Shown: positions 1 through 7,267 of the stretch, piece after piece
How the letters are laid out: each line of letters begins with the position of its first letter
Position numbering within the stretch: position 1 is the first letter of the stretch
Assembly: GCA_003045895.1 (NCBI GenBank)
Contig: PZPC01000010.1
Span: 1 to 64,000, forward strand
DNA length: 64,000 nt
Source: Bacteroidota bacterium
Lineage (GTDB): Bacteria > Bacteroidota > Bacteroidia > Chitinophagales > Saprospiraceae
Reading direction: 5' to 3'
The notes under the pieces: model-generated
What the model was told of the DNA's origin: nothing
Seen by the model: the letters and a program-made list of their open reading frames with translations, nothing else
The model's database searches: none
Translations under genes and position numbers: made by a program

Positions 1-2500
1 TAGAGCGGTATACTTCGTTCAGGTCGATGCGGCCGTTGCCGTTCACATCACCTTCCGGGCGTACTTGCCAGGCTTCGAAGCGGCGGGTAATCGTACCCCA
101 GCCACATTCGTTCACCTGCAGGTTAGGCGTGCGCTCTACGATGGTATCCACGGCACAGTTGTCCGTACCAGAAGCACCACCAAACAGCAAGTCCATCATA
201 GCAGACGTAGCAGCAAAGTCGTTGGCGTAAGCCTCGGTCAAGTTACCGGGGAACGTCAGGGGCAGGGCCGCACAAGTCAGCGTTACGGGAGCCGGTGCGT
301 AGCAGAATGGGTTCAGTTTATCTTCGGGAATTACCGTCATCCAGCAGATGTTGCTGTTGCCAGATTGGTCGGTTACACGCAATTCAATCGTGATAGATTC
401 AGCAATATCACAGCAGTAGAAATCCACGAAAGGACCCCACTCACTGTAGCGGCTGGCCGAGGCATCACAAGTGTTGTTGCGCCAGAAGTTGCGGCGAACT
501 TCCAGGGTCACGGGGCCACAGTTGTCGTTAGAACCTTCGTTCACATCGGCAGCGAAGATGCGGGCAATCCCGGTGATTCCGTTGGCGGTGTCACCACCAC
601 CGATAGATACGTTGAGTTGGTCGTCGCAAGCAGCCGTCGGCTGGATGCGGTCGCGCACGATCAGGTCGTAGTTCTGGCACGTTTCGTTGCCACAGGCATC
701 CTGGGCACAAAGCGTCAGGCGGTGGTTACCGATAGGCACCTGCACAATGCGGTTGGGTCCGATCGTACCGTTGGCGAAGAACGTTACCCCGTTGGCCAGG
801 ATGGTATAGGTCGTAGGAGACGCACTGGAACAACCGTTGCCGTCCGTTACCTGCGGAACAGGAATAGCGAAGTTAGCCGTACAAGCGAAGGGCGACGTAG
901 ACACGTCGATCACCGCAGGTACACCCGCAATAACCGGGCCCGTAAAGTCGCCTACTTTCACCAACTGGTTGTAGACGATCGATGATCCGGGGTTACACCA
1001 GTCGATCAGCGTCCACTGCCGGCGGTACTTGTAGGTACCCGTACAAACGTTGATGCGGGGCTGGTCAGAATAGGTAGCACCCATGCTACAGTAGGTAGGA
1101 TTCAGGTTGTGAAAACCAAAAGCCGTACGGATAAAAGGATAGCCGGTCACACCCGCAGCGGGGTTGTTGTCTGGTCCACCTACGGTGCCGTCGGTGGGGA
1201 AGTTCTGGTCACATTCAATAACCGTCGTAAACTGGGGCAAGATCACCTCATCCAACGTAGGTTTGCGGAACGTAATGAGCTGCCGGCAGGTCACCGTACG
1301 TGGCGCACCCGTGCAGCTGGAGCTAAAACGGTCGGCAATAACGAAAGTACGCGTGATGGTCACAGCGCCACAGTCACCAGCAGTAACTAAGGCATCAGAA
1401 ACGGTAACTTTCACGTTGCCACAGTTGTCGGTAGCGCCGGGGCGACCCGTCAGGTCCAACTTCGCCAAAAAGGCGTTGAGGGCCGTTTGGTTGGGGAAGA
1501 AAGGCAAGCTCAGGGCGTTGTTAACGGTACCGTTGGCATTGACCACGTAGCTTTGGGGAGACGTAAAGCGGATGTTGTCAATGTCAGTGCACACCAGGTC
1601 AAAGTCGACCAGATCCGTAGCGGTGGGGAAACCGCCAGAGATAGAGCCATTTTCACCGTAAACGGCTACGTTGTAGGCGCCCGTGGTGTTGTTGGCCCAG
1701 CTGGTTACCAGCAGGGTGTAGGTTTCGCCGTCCAGCAGGGCTGCCGTCAAACGCAGCGCAGGATCGAAGGAAGCGAAGAAACCGCCACCGCTGATCAGGT
1801 CATCATCGTGGGCGATGATGTTCTCACAAGGGTTGGCCGGATTGTACGCGCCCTGGAACAAAGCCATCGAACCATCGCCGAAGGCCGAGCCCATGTCGAA
1901 GGTAAAAATAGCGTTGCCCGTGGGGTTGTTCACCGTGAAGGTGTACAAGTCGTAGTAATGGTTGCCCATCAGGGGGTTGACAATTTCCAAAAAGCAGGAA
2001 TAATTGGCCAACTGTACACTGGGGTCGGTTGCTGCCAGGGCGCCAGAGATAATCTGAGCCGTCACGCCAACGGTCACTTCGTCGGTGTTAGCGGGGCAAA
2101 CCAAAACCGGGTCGGTCTTGTCTTCGGCCAGCAGGTTACCCCAACAAGTGTATACCACAACGCCGTCAAGGGTCACATTAGCCATGTAAGTATGGCTACC
2201 GCAACCGACAACTACGTTGCTGCTACCACCGTCGACCGTAATCGCAATGGAGCTGGCACATTCAATGTTACCCGTTAATACCATACTAGGCGTGATCGTT
2301 GCCGAACACGCCGCGTTGAGCGTAACGTTGACATTGGAAATACAGCCGATGTTCAATGGCACGGTACCACAAGGGCCAGCCTCGACTGGGTTGCTGTTCG
2401 TACCACCTGGGAGTGAGGTGATGACAGCGAAGGATCCGAACAATAGCATTAAGCTAAGGCGTACGAATCCGCTGACAAATCGAAAGTTGATTTTGTCCAT
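1..2500 (-). CDS. Large secreted multidomain protein, N-terminal part (3' end beyond window)
   Basis: The minus frame is open from an ATG at 2500 to the window edge (833 codons), so this is the N-terminal part of a longer protein. It starts with a basic tip and a hydrophobic signal segment (FVRLSLMLLFGSFAVITS). Residues about 150-260 look like a pre-peptidase-type beta domain (FTFDMGSAFGDGSMALF). Then come cysteine-paired beta modules built on a DNCG theme (ATDNCGNVKVTVSD, GSNDNCGPVTLEVRR), resembling HYR/Ig-like modules of Bacteroidota surface proteins. The last visible residues, DVNGNGRIDLNEV, form an EF-hand/dockerin-like calcium loop. Export by the Sec system and then T9SS is inferred; the sorting domain would lie outside the window. 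No enzymatic motif was seen. Frame and signal peptide are seen directly; the ligand and function are unknown. Confidence 0.85.
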   Translation of the reverse strand, partial: MDKINFRFVSGFVRLSLMLLFGSFAVITSLPGGTNSNPVEAGPCGTVPLNIGCISNVNVTLNAACSATITPSMVLTGNIECASSIAITVDGGSSNVVVGCGSHTYMANVTLDGVVVYTCWGNLLAEDKTDPVLVCPANTDEVTVGVTAQIISGALAATDPSVQLANYSCFLEIVNPLMGNHYYDLYTFTVNNPTGNAIFTFDMGSAFGDGSMALFQGAYNPANPCENIIAHDDDLISGGGFFASFDPALRLTAALLDGETYTLLVTSWANNTTGAYNVAVYGENGSISGGFPTATDLVDFDLVCTDIDNIRFTSPQSYVVNANGTVNNALSLPFFPNQTALNAFLAKLDLTGRPGATDNCGNVKVTVSDALVTAGDCGAVTITRTFVIADRFSSSCTGAPRTVTCRQLITFRKPTLDEVILPQFTTVIECDQNFPTDGTVGGPDNNPAAGVTGYPFIRTAFGFHNLNPTYCSMGATYSDQPRINVCTGTYKYRRQWTLIDWCNPGSSIVYNQLVKVGDFTGPVIAGVPAVIDVSTSPFACTANFAIPVPQVTDGNGCSSASPTTYTILANGVTFFANGTIGPNRIVQVPIGNHRLTLCAQDACGNETCQNYDLIVRDRIQPTAACDDQLNVSIGGGDTANGITGIARIFAADVNEGSNDNCGPVTLEVRRNFWRNNTCDASASRYSEWGPFVDFYCCDIAESITIELRVTDQSGNSNICWMTVIPEDKLNPFCYAPAPVTLTCAALPLTFPGNLTEAYANDFAATSAMMDLLFGGASGTDNCAVDTIVERTPNLQVNECGWGTITRRFEAWQVRPEGDVNGNGRIDLNEVYRS

Positions 2501-2822
2501 GGGATTAATAATTAAAAATGAAAAAAAATGGGGAGAAAAGAATAACTGCCTGAAATACAGGCTTTTAAATTAATATACGTTTTTTTATTTTCGTTTTCGC
2601 AGTGCAAATATGAGTACTATTTCAATCACTTACTATACCCCCTATTGAAATTATTTTTTTATTTTAGTTAAAAAAACCAACACGAAAAAAGCGGTCCTAA
2701 AACGGGCAACAAAACCGTGGTTTTGCGGTCCGTTTCAGGACCAATGTCTTGGCTCTTTCGGTGCCATTTACCCTGTTTTTTATACCGCTCACCCCGGTCC
2801 TCCGACCACCGGGTACAACCGC
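2501..2822. other. Intergenic region, 322 bp
   Basis: No coding frame is supported here. It holds the metZ-side terminator (2685-2742) and an AT-rich stretch (about 2575-2690) that should carry the promoter of the large minus-strand gene starting at 2500. A near-match to the -7 box on the minus strand (CATATTTG, 2605-2612) is present, but no -33 box at the usual distance was found. Confidence 0.5.
2685..2742 (-). terminator. Nested hairpin terminator downstream of metZ-like gene
   Basis: GGTCCTAAAACGG (2693-2705) pairs with CCGTTTCAGGACC (2730-2742) with one mismatch, and a second hairpin AAAACC-GT-GGTTTT sits in its loop (2711-2724). On the minus strand the stem is followed by GCTTTTTTCG, giving a U tract. 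It lies about 80 bases after the stop of the minus gene at 2823. Confidence 0.7.
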
Positions 2823-4001
2823 CTAATGGGAGCGGTCCAACGCCTGCTGCAGGTCGGCCATAATATCAGCTATATCCTCCAATCCTACACTGATTCGCAG
2901 CAGACCGGGCGTGATGCCTACCGCCAGCCGTTCCGCTTCCGTCAGCTTCGAATGGGTCGTCGAAGCCGGGTGGGTGACAATGGTGCGGGTGTCCCCCAAA
3001 TTGGACGACCGGGTACACAATTGCAGGTTATTGACCAATTGCAAGGCCGCCGCCGCGCCGCCCTTGAACACACAGGTCACAATGCCACCACCCTGCTTCA
3101 TTTGCCGCTGGGCCAGTTCGTACTGGGCGTGGCTGGGCAAAAAGGGATAACTCACCTGCGCCATCGCACTTTGCTGTTCCAGCCAGGTCGCCAGCTGTAG
3201 CGCCTGCCGGCAGTGGGCGTCCATGCGGATTGCCAGCGTCTCCAGGCTCTTGGACAACAGCCAGGCATTGAACGGTGAAAGCGCTGGCCCGGTGTGCCGG
3301 CAAAAGAAGATCACCTGGTCCATCAGCTCCTGGTCGCCCAGAATTATGCCACCCAGGCTGCGCCCCTGCCCGTCGATCCACTTGGTGGCCGAGTGCATCA
3401 CCAGGTGGGCGCCATAATCCAGTGGCCGCTGGAGGTAGGGCGTCGCAAAACAGTTGTCGACCATCAGGATAAGGCCATGCTCCCGGGCAAAAGCGCCAGC
3501 GAAAGCCAGGTCCACCAGGGCCAAACCCGGGTTGGAAGGCGTTTCCAGCAATAAGATGCGGCTGTTGGGCTGCACCGCCGCTGCCCACCCGTCGGTATTA
3601 GCGGCCGCCACGTAGGTGTGGGTCACTCCCCAGCGGGGCATGAGTTGGGTCAGAATCTGATGCGTAGACCCAAAAACGGCCCGGGTGGCTATAATATGGT
3701 CACCGCTTCGTACCAGGGCCATCAACGCGCCAAAAACCGCGGCCATCCCCGAGGCCGTAGCAAAACCCGCCGCCGCGCCTTCCAGCACGCACATCTTCTG
3801 GATAAATTCATCAACGTTGGGGTTGTTGTAGCGCGAGTAGATAATGCCCTCACCTTCGCCCGCAAAAGTATCCCGCATCAGCTCCGCCGTCGGGAACGTA
3901 AAACTGGAGGTCATGAACAAAGGGGTACTGTGCTCGCGGTAAGCTGTGGCCGCCAATTGCTGGCGAATGGCCTGCGTCGAAAATCCTTGCTGGTCTTCCA
4001 T
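2823..4001 (-). CDS. metZ: O-succinylhomoserine sulfhydrylase-like PLP enzyme (Cys/Met metabolism family)
   Basis: 392 residues, full length for the family. It would join an activated homoserine (O-succinyl or O-acetyl) to sulfide or cysteine in methionine synthesis, in the cytosol. Visible motifs are the phosphate-binding SRYNNPN, the glycine-rich ATASGMAAV, VDNCFATP with the pyridine-N aspartate D182, and the PLP lysine K207 in HSATKWIDGQG. The frame stays open for 314 codons upstream into the 7-mer repeat array, so a start as far as 4943 is formally possible. MEDQQGFSTQAIR at 4001 matches where family members begin, and the upstream part translates as low-complexity LPTSDLPLP-like text. 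Whether it is MetZ, MetB or MetY cannot be fixed from sequence alone. No operon partner is visible. Confidence 0.88.
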   Translation of the reverse strand: MEDQQGFSTQAIRQQLAATAYREHSTPLFMTSSFTFPTAELMRDTFAGEGEGIIYSRYNNPNVDEFIQKMCVLEGAAAGFATASGMAAVFGALMALVRSGDHIIATRAVFGSTHQILTQLMPRWGVTHTYVAAANTDGWAAAVQPNSRILLLETPSNPGLALVDLAFAGAFAREHGLILMVDNCFATPYLQRPLDYGAHLVMHSATKWIDGQGRSLGGIILGDQELMDQVIFFCRHTGPALSPFNAWLLSKSLETLAIRMDAHCRQALQLATWLEQQSAMAQVSYPFLPSHAQYELAQRQMKQGGGIVTCVFKGGAAAALQLVNNLQLCTRSSNLGDTRTIVTHPASTTHSKLTEAERLAVGITPGLLRISVGLEDIADIMADLQQALDRSH

Positions 4002-4870
4002 ATTCCTTGAATTTCTGATGAAGGGACAAAGGTAGGAAGTTGTGTGCGGTGTAAAGGGGGAAAGGTGGAAAAGGGAGGTGGAAACGTGTAAAAGGGGAAA
4101 AGTGTAAAGGAGGGACTCGAAATCGGAAGTGGGAGGTCGGAGGTCGGAAGTTTTAGACCGTGGAAAGGTGTAAACGGGGAAAAGTGTAAAAGTAGGGCGA
4201 GACCAACATCCGGCGTATCCATCCTCCCGCATGCGCTGCGAGCCGTTGCTGCGCTGCGTCGCTGCGAGAACCAACTCGAAGTCGGAAGTAGCTCGAAGTC
4301 GGAAGTGACTCGAAATCGGAAGTGGGAGGTCAGAAGTCGGAAGTTTTTGACTGTGGAAAGGTGTAACCGAGAGACTCGAAGTCGGAAGTGGGAGGTCGGA
4401 GGTCGGAAGTTTTAGACCGGGTAAAGGTGTAAACGGGAAAAAGTGTAAAAGTAGGGCGAGACCAACATCCGGCGTATCCATCCTCCCGCATGCGCTGCGA
4501 GCCGTTGCTGCGCTGCGTCGCTGCGAGAACCAACTCGAAGTCGGAAGTAGCTCGAAGTCGGAAGTGACTCGAAATCGGAAGTGGGAGGTCAGAAGTCGGA
4601 AGTTTTTGACTGTGGAAAGGTGTAACCGAGAGACTCGAAGTCGGAAGTGGGAGGTCGGAGGTCGGAAATGGCCCACGCTGAAGACGTGGCAGGCAACGCT
4701 GAAGACGTGGCAAGCACGGGTAAAGGTGGAAAAGTGGAAACAGAAAGCTGGAATACGGACGGTCAAAAGTCCTCCTTTGGAGGAGGTGGCACGCCCGGGC
4801 GTGCCGGAGGAAGAAAGGTGACTCGAAGTCGGAAATCGGAAGTCAGAAGTCGGAAATGTCAATAGCTGAC
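4002..4870. repeat. Purine-rich 7-mer repeat array with 259-bp tandem duplication
   Basis: The plus strand is dominated by variants of a 7-base unit (CGGAAGT, CGGAAAT, CAGAAGT, GAGGTCG). A block of 259 bp is tandemly duplicated: gggaggtcgg occurs at 4131 and 4390, and gtagggcga at 4192 and 4451. The duplication covers roughly 4130-4665. A 21-bp tandem pair follows (4675-4695 and 4696-4716), then a CCTCC-ttt-GGAGG hairpin (4771-4783) and a perfect 18-bp palindrome (4788-4805). The purine bias is strong over most of the block. The open minus-strand frame through it appears to be a by-product of the unit and not a protein domain. Confidence 0.85.
4788..4805. repeat. Perfect 18-bp palindrome, REP-like
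   Basis: GGCACGCCCGGGCGTGCC is its own reverse complement. Together with the adjoining CCTCC-ttt-GGAGG hairpin it resembles short palindromic intergenic repeats found in Bacteroidota. A related CTCCTTTGGGAG hairpin lies at 36724-36746. Confidence 0.6.
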
Positions 4871-4939
4871 TATTTTCGCTTTCGCTCAACCACAAAAAAT
4901 ATCCGAGAAGCATTAGCTTTAACGCTGGTTTGAACAGGT

Positions 4940-4961
4940 GCAACTGCCACTATGCAGTTGC
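4940..4961 (+). other. Hairpin in the leader of the sulfotransferase-like gene
   Basis: GCAACTGC (4940-4947) and GCAGTTGC (4954-4961) form a perfect 8-bp stem with a 6-base loop, 35 bases before the ATG at 4997. There is no U tract, so it is more likely a leader structure than a terminator. Function unknown. Confidence 0.4.
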
Positions 4962-4996
4962 CCTGCCGATCCCTTCAATATCCAAAATGTAATACT

Positions 4997-6655
4997 ATGA
5001 AAAAAATGTTCCTCCTTTCCGGCATCCTGGTGTTGCTCGCCACCAGCCTGTTGGCACAACATACGGTAGGCTTAATCACTTACCAGCCCGCCCAGACCTT
5101 TGCGGGTTACAACCTGATTTATCCACACAACCAATCCAATGTTTACCTCCTCGACAACTGCGGCGAGATCGTCCACCGCTGGGACGATGCGCCCAACTGG
5201 CGGCCCGGCAATACGGCCGACCTGCTGCCGGATGGCCGACTGGTAAAAACCAAACGCCCGGCAGCCGTAGCCAACAACCCCATCTGGGCCGGCGGCGGCG
5301 GCGCCATCGTAGAAATCCGCGACTGGGACAATACCCTGCTCTGGAGCTTTGAACGCAACAATGCCCAGGAACGCCTCCACCACGACATCGCGGTCACGCC
5401 CGAAGGGACTATCCTGATGATCGTCTGGGAAGAAAAATCAGCGGCCGAAGCGATCGCCGCCGGGCGCAGTCCTTTCCTGCTTCCCCAGGATAAACTCTGG
5501 CCCGACAAAATCATTGAAGTGGATCCCGCTACCGACGAGATCGTCTGGGAATGGCACGTCTGGGATCACCTCGTCCAGGACATCGACCCGACGGTGGCCA
5601 ACTACGGCGTCGTAGCCGATCAGCCCGGCCGCATCAACGTCAACTACGACACCAGCGACGGGGTGCCCGACTGGCTGCACACCAATGCCATCGACTACGA
5701 CCCCCTCAACGACCAGGTCATGATCAGCGTCCCGACCTTCAACGAAATCTGGATCATCGACCACACCACCACGACGGCTCAGGCGGCCAGCAATTCGGGC
5801 GGCCTGGGCAACCGCGGCGGCGACCTCCTCTACCGCTGGGGCAATCCTGCCGCCTACAACCAGGGCACAGCGGCCGACCAAAAACTGTTCTACCAGCACG
5901 ACTCCCACTGGATCGACGACCTGCTCCCCATCAACCACCCCTATTACGGCAAGGTGGCGGTCTTCAACAACCGCGTGGGCGCAGATTTTTCTACCGCCAA
6001 TGTCTTCTCCCCCCAGTTCGATATGTACGATTGGGCATTCCCCATGACGGGTAACGTGTGGGGACCTGCTGATTTCAACCTCACCATTACCCATCCCGAA
6101 CCCACCCGGATGTATTCTACCGGCTTGTCCAGCATCCAGTTTTTGCCCAACGGCAATAGCCTCATCCTGAACGGCCGCACGGGCTACGCCTTCGAACTCA
6201 CCCCCAACCAGGAAATCGTCTGGGAATACGTCATTCCGCTGCGCGGTGGCCAACCCGTTGCCCAGGGGGAAATCCTCAACGAAAACGATAACCTCGCCTT
6301 TCGCCTCCATCGCTACCCCACCGACTACGGCGCTTTTACCGGCCGGGAACTGCTCTCCCAGGGGTGGTTGGAATTGGAGCCCGACTCCAGTTTTTGCGAT
6401 CTCATCCTACCCACCAACGACCTGATGGCCGACTACGGCCTCCAGGTCTATCCCAATCCCAGCCACGGCAACCTCACGGTAGAATGGGAAGTGGGTATGC
6501 ACATTGAATTGACCTTTGTTGATGTCCTCGGACGTACCGTTTACCGCAGCCACCCCAGCGGTGGGCGTTGTTACCTCTCGACCGAAGGCTGGCAGCCTGG
6601 CTTGTACTGGGTCCGGATTAATGGGGTATCGGTGCAAAAACTGGTGGTTTTGTAA
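4997..6655 (+). CDS. Secreted arylsulfotransferase-like beta-propeller protein with T9SS sorting tail
   Basis: 552 residues from the ATG at 4997. An in-frame ATG at 4952 is less likely because it puts 15 extra residues before the signal peptide and sits in a hairpin. MKKMFLLSGILVLLATSLLAQ is a clear signal peptide. The body has the ASST pattern: NVYLLDNCGEIVHRW, LLPDGRLV, HHDIAVTPEGTILMI, repeated IVWEW/IVWEY edge strands of a propeller, and conserved histidines in DWLHTNAIDYD and QHDSHWIDD. ASST enzymes move sulfate between phenolic compounds. The last 80 residues (LQVYPNPSHGNL to LVVL) are a Por-type sorting domain, so it should be exported by T9SS to the surface or medium. It stands alone between intergenic repeats. 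The family call is firm; the substrate is unknown. Confidence 0.85.
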   Translation: MKKMFLLSGILVLLATSLLAQHTVGLITYQPAQTFAGYNLIYPHNQSNVYLLDNCGEIVHRWDDAPNWRPGNTADLLPDGRLVKTKRPAAVANNPIWAGGGGAIVEIRDWDNTLLWSFERNNAQERLHHDIAVTPEGTILMIVWEEKSAAEAIAAGRSPFLLPQDKLWPDKIIEVDPATDEIVWEWHVWDHLVQDIDPTVANYGVVADQPGRINVNYDTSDGVPDWLHTNAIDYDPLNDQVMISVPTFNEIWIIDHTTTTAQAASNSGGLGNRGGDLLYRWGNPAAYNQGTAADQKLFYQHDSHWIDDLLPINHPYYGKVAVFNNRVGADFSTANVFSPQFDMYDWAFPMTGNVWGPADFNLTITHPEPTRMYSTGLSSIQFLPNGNSLILNGRTGYAFELTPNQEIVWEYVIPLRGGQPVAQGEILNENDNLAFRLHRYPTDYGAFTGRELLSQGWLELEPDSSFCDLILPTNDLMADYGLQVYPNPSHGNLTVEWEVGMHIELTFVDVLGRTVYRSHPSGGRCYLSTEGWQPGLYWVRINGVSVQKLVVL

Positions 6656-6709
6656 AGCATGGGTTACTTTTTCAGTATTGCCCCGGCACCTCCATTTGAT
6701 TGGAATAGC

Positions 6710-6770
6710 TGCGCCCATGCTGGGCGCACCAAGAGCATGGGCAACGGCTAAACTATGCCGTTGCCCATGC
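6710..6770. repeat. Two adjacent palindromes, one overlapping the end of the lipoprotein gene
   Basis: TGCGCCCA-tgc-TGGGCGCA (6710-6728) is followed by a perfect 14-bp stem, GCATGGGCAACGGC (6735-6748) and GCCGTTGCCCATGC (6757-6770), with an 8-base loop. The TAG stop of the minus lipoprotein gene (6753-6755) sits in that loop, and its last codons are part of the right arm. Without a clear U tract it is either a shared terminator of two convergent genes or a REP-like insertion. Confidence 0.65.
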
Positions 6771-7082
6771 CGTGTTGCGGTTAATTTTCCACTCGTAGCT
6801 CGCCATGCGTTTGGTATTCGCTCTGAAAGTGAGGTTTTCGCCTGTCTTTACGGTATCCACCACGAAACTCAAGGTCGTATCCGCTGCTTGGTTACCGTAT
6901 ACGGTGTCAATCACGACAAAGCTGCTGTTGGCGGCCGGGGTTACCAGGCAAGGATCAAAATTGGGGCAAGACCGATTGGTCGGGTCGGTACATTGCACCT
7001 GCTGTTCTACACAGCCTGTGCCCAACCAGACACCCAGCAGCAGGAGTAAGGGGGCTATTTTTGGAGAGAAAATGTGTTTCAT
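6753..7082 (-). CDS. Small lipoprotein, possibly truncated
   Basis: 109 residues. The N-terminus MKHIFSPKIAPLLLLLGVWLGTGC is a lipoprotein signal with lipobox LGTGC (acylated Cys24). The mature part is a short beta-rich segment (SSFVVIDTVYGNQAADT, ENLTFRANTKRMASYEW) that looks like the start of a PKD/Ig-like fold: SYEWKINRN is where such domains continue with a G-D-G type turn. Here it stops within seven codons, and those codons (NTAWATA) are written by the arm of the palindrome at 6735-6770. The gene may therefore be a truncated remnant. It lies just after the terminator of the large minus gene to its right. Function unknown. Confidence 0.65.
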   Translation of the reverse strand: MKHIFSPKIAPLLLLLGVWLGTGCVEQQVQCTDPTNRSCPNFDPCLVTPAANSSFVVIDTVYGNQAADTTLSFVVDTVKTGENLTFRANTKRMASYEWKINRNTAWATA

Positions 7083-7139
7083 TGGTTTACAATTTTATAA
7101 GCTTATCGTTCAATAACAAATTATCTCCCGCTATTCGTA

Positions 7140-7177
7140 TAAATAAGAGCGGTACCGAATAACTTCGATACCGCTCT
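7140..7177 (-). terminator. Terminator of the cohesin/Ig-repeat protein gene
   Basis: AGAGCGGTACCGAA (7146-7159) pairs with TTCGATACCGCTCT (7164-7177) over 14 bp with one mismatch. On the minus strand it is followed by TTATTTAT. It lies 91 bases past the stop at 7268. Confidence 0.6.
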
Positions 7178-7267
7178 ATAGATTTCGCCTTGCCATACAT
7201 TATCTGGCGTCCCTATTTTATCAAAATCCGGGATGACTCCTGTTACGTCTATACTTTTTTCGTCCTG

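Noticed and set aside
65-2278. Long plus-strand frames opposite the first gene
   Set aside because: They are antisense to a minus frame with signal peptide and domain-like sequence that is open for 833 codons; their translations are R/G/V-rich with no family pattern.
4002-4870. CRISPR array
   Set aside because: The units are 7-mers and a 259-bp duplication, with no regular repeat/spacer alternation and no cas genes nearby.
5438-6310. 290-codon minus frame opposite the arylsulfotransferase-like gene
   Set aside because: Composition (valine/glycine-rich, no motifs) is that of an antisense shadow; the plus frame has signal peptide, family motifs and sorting tail.
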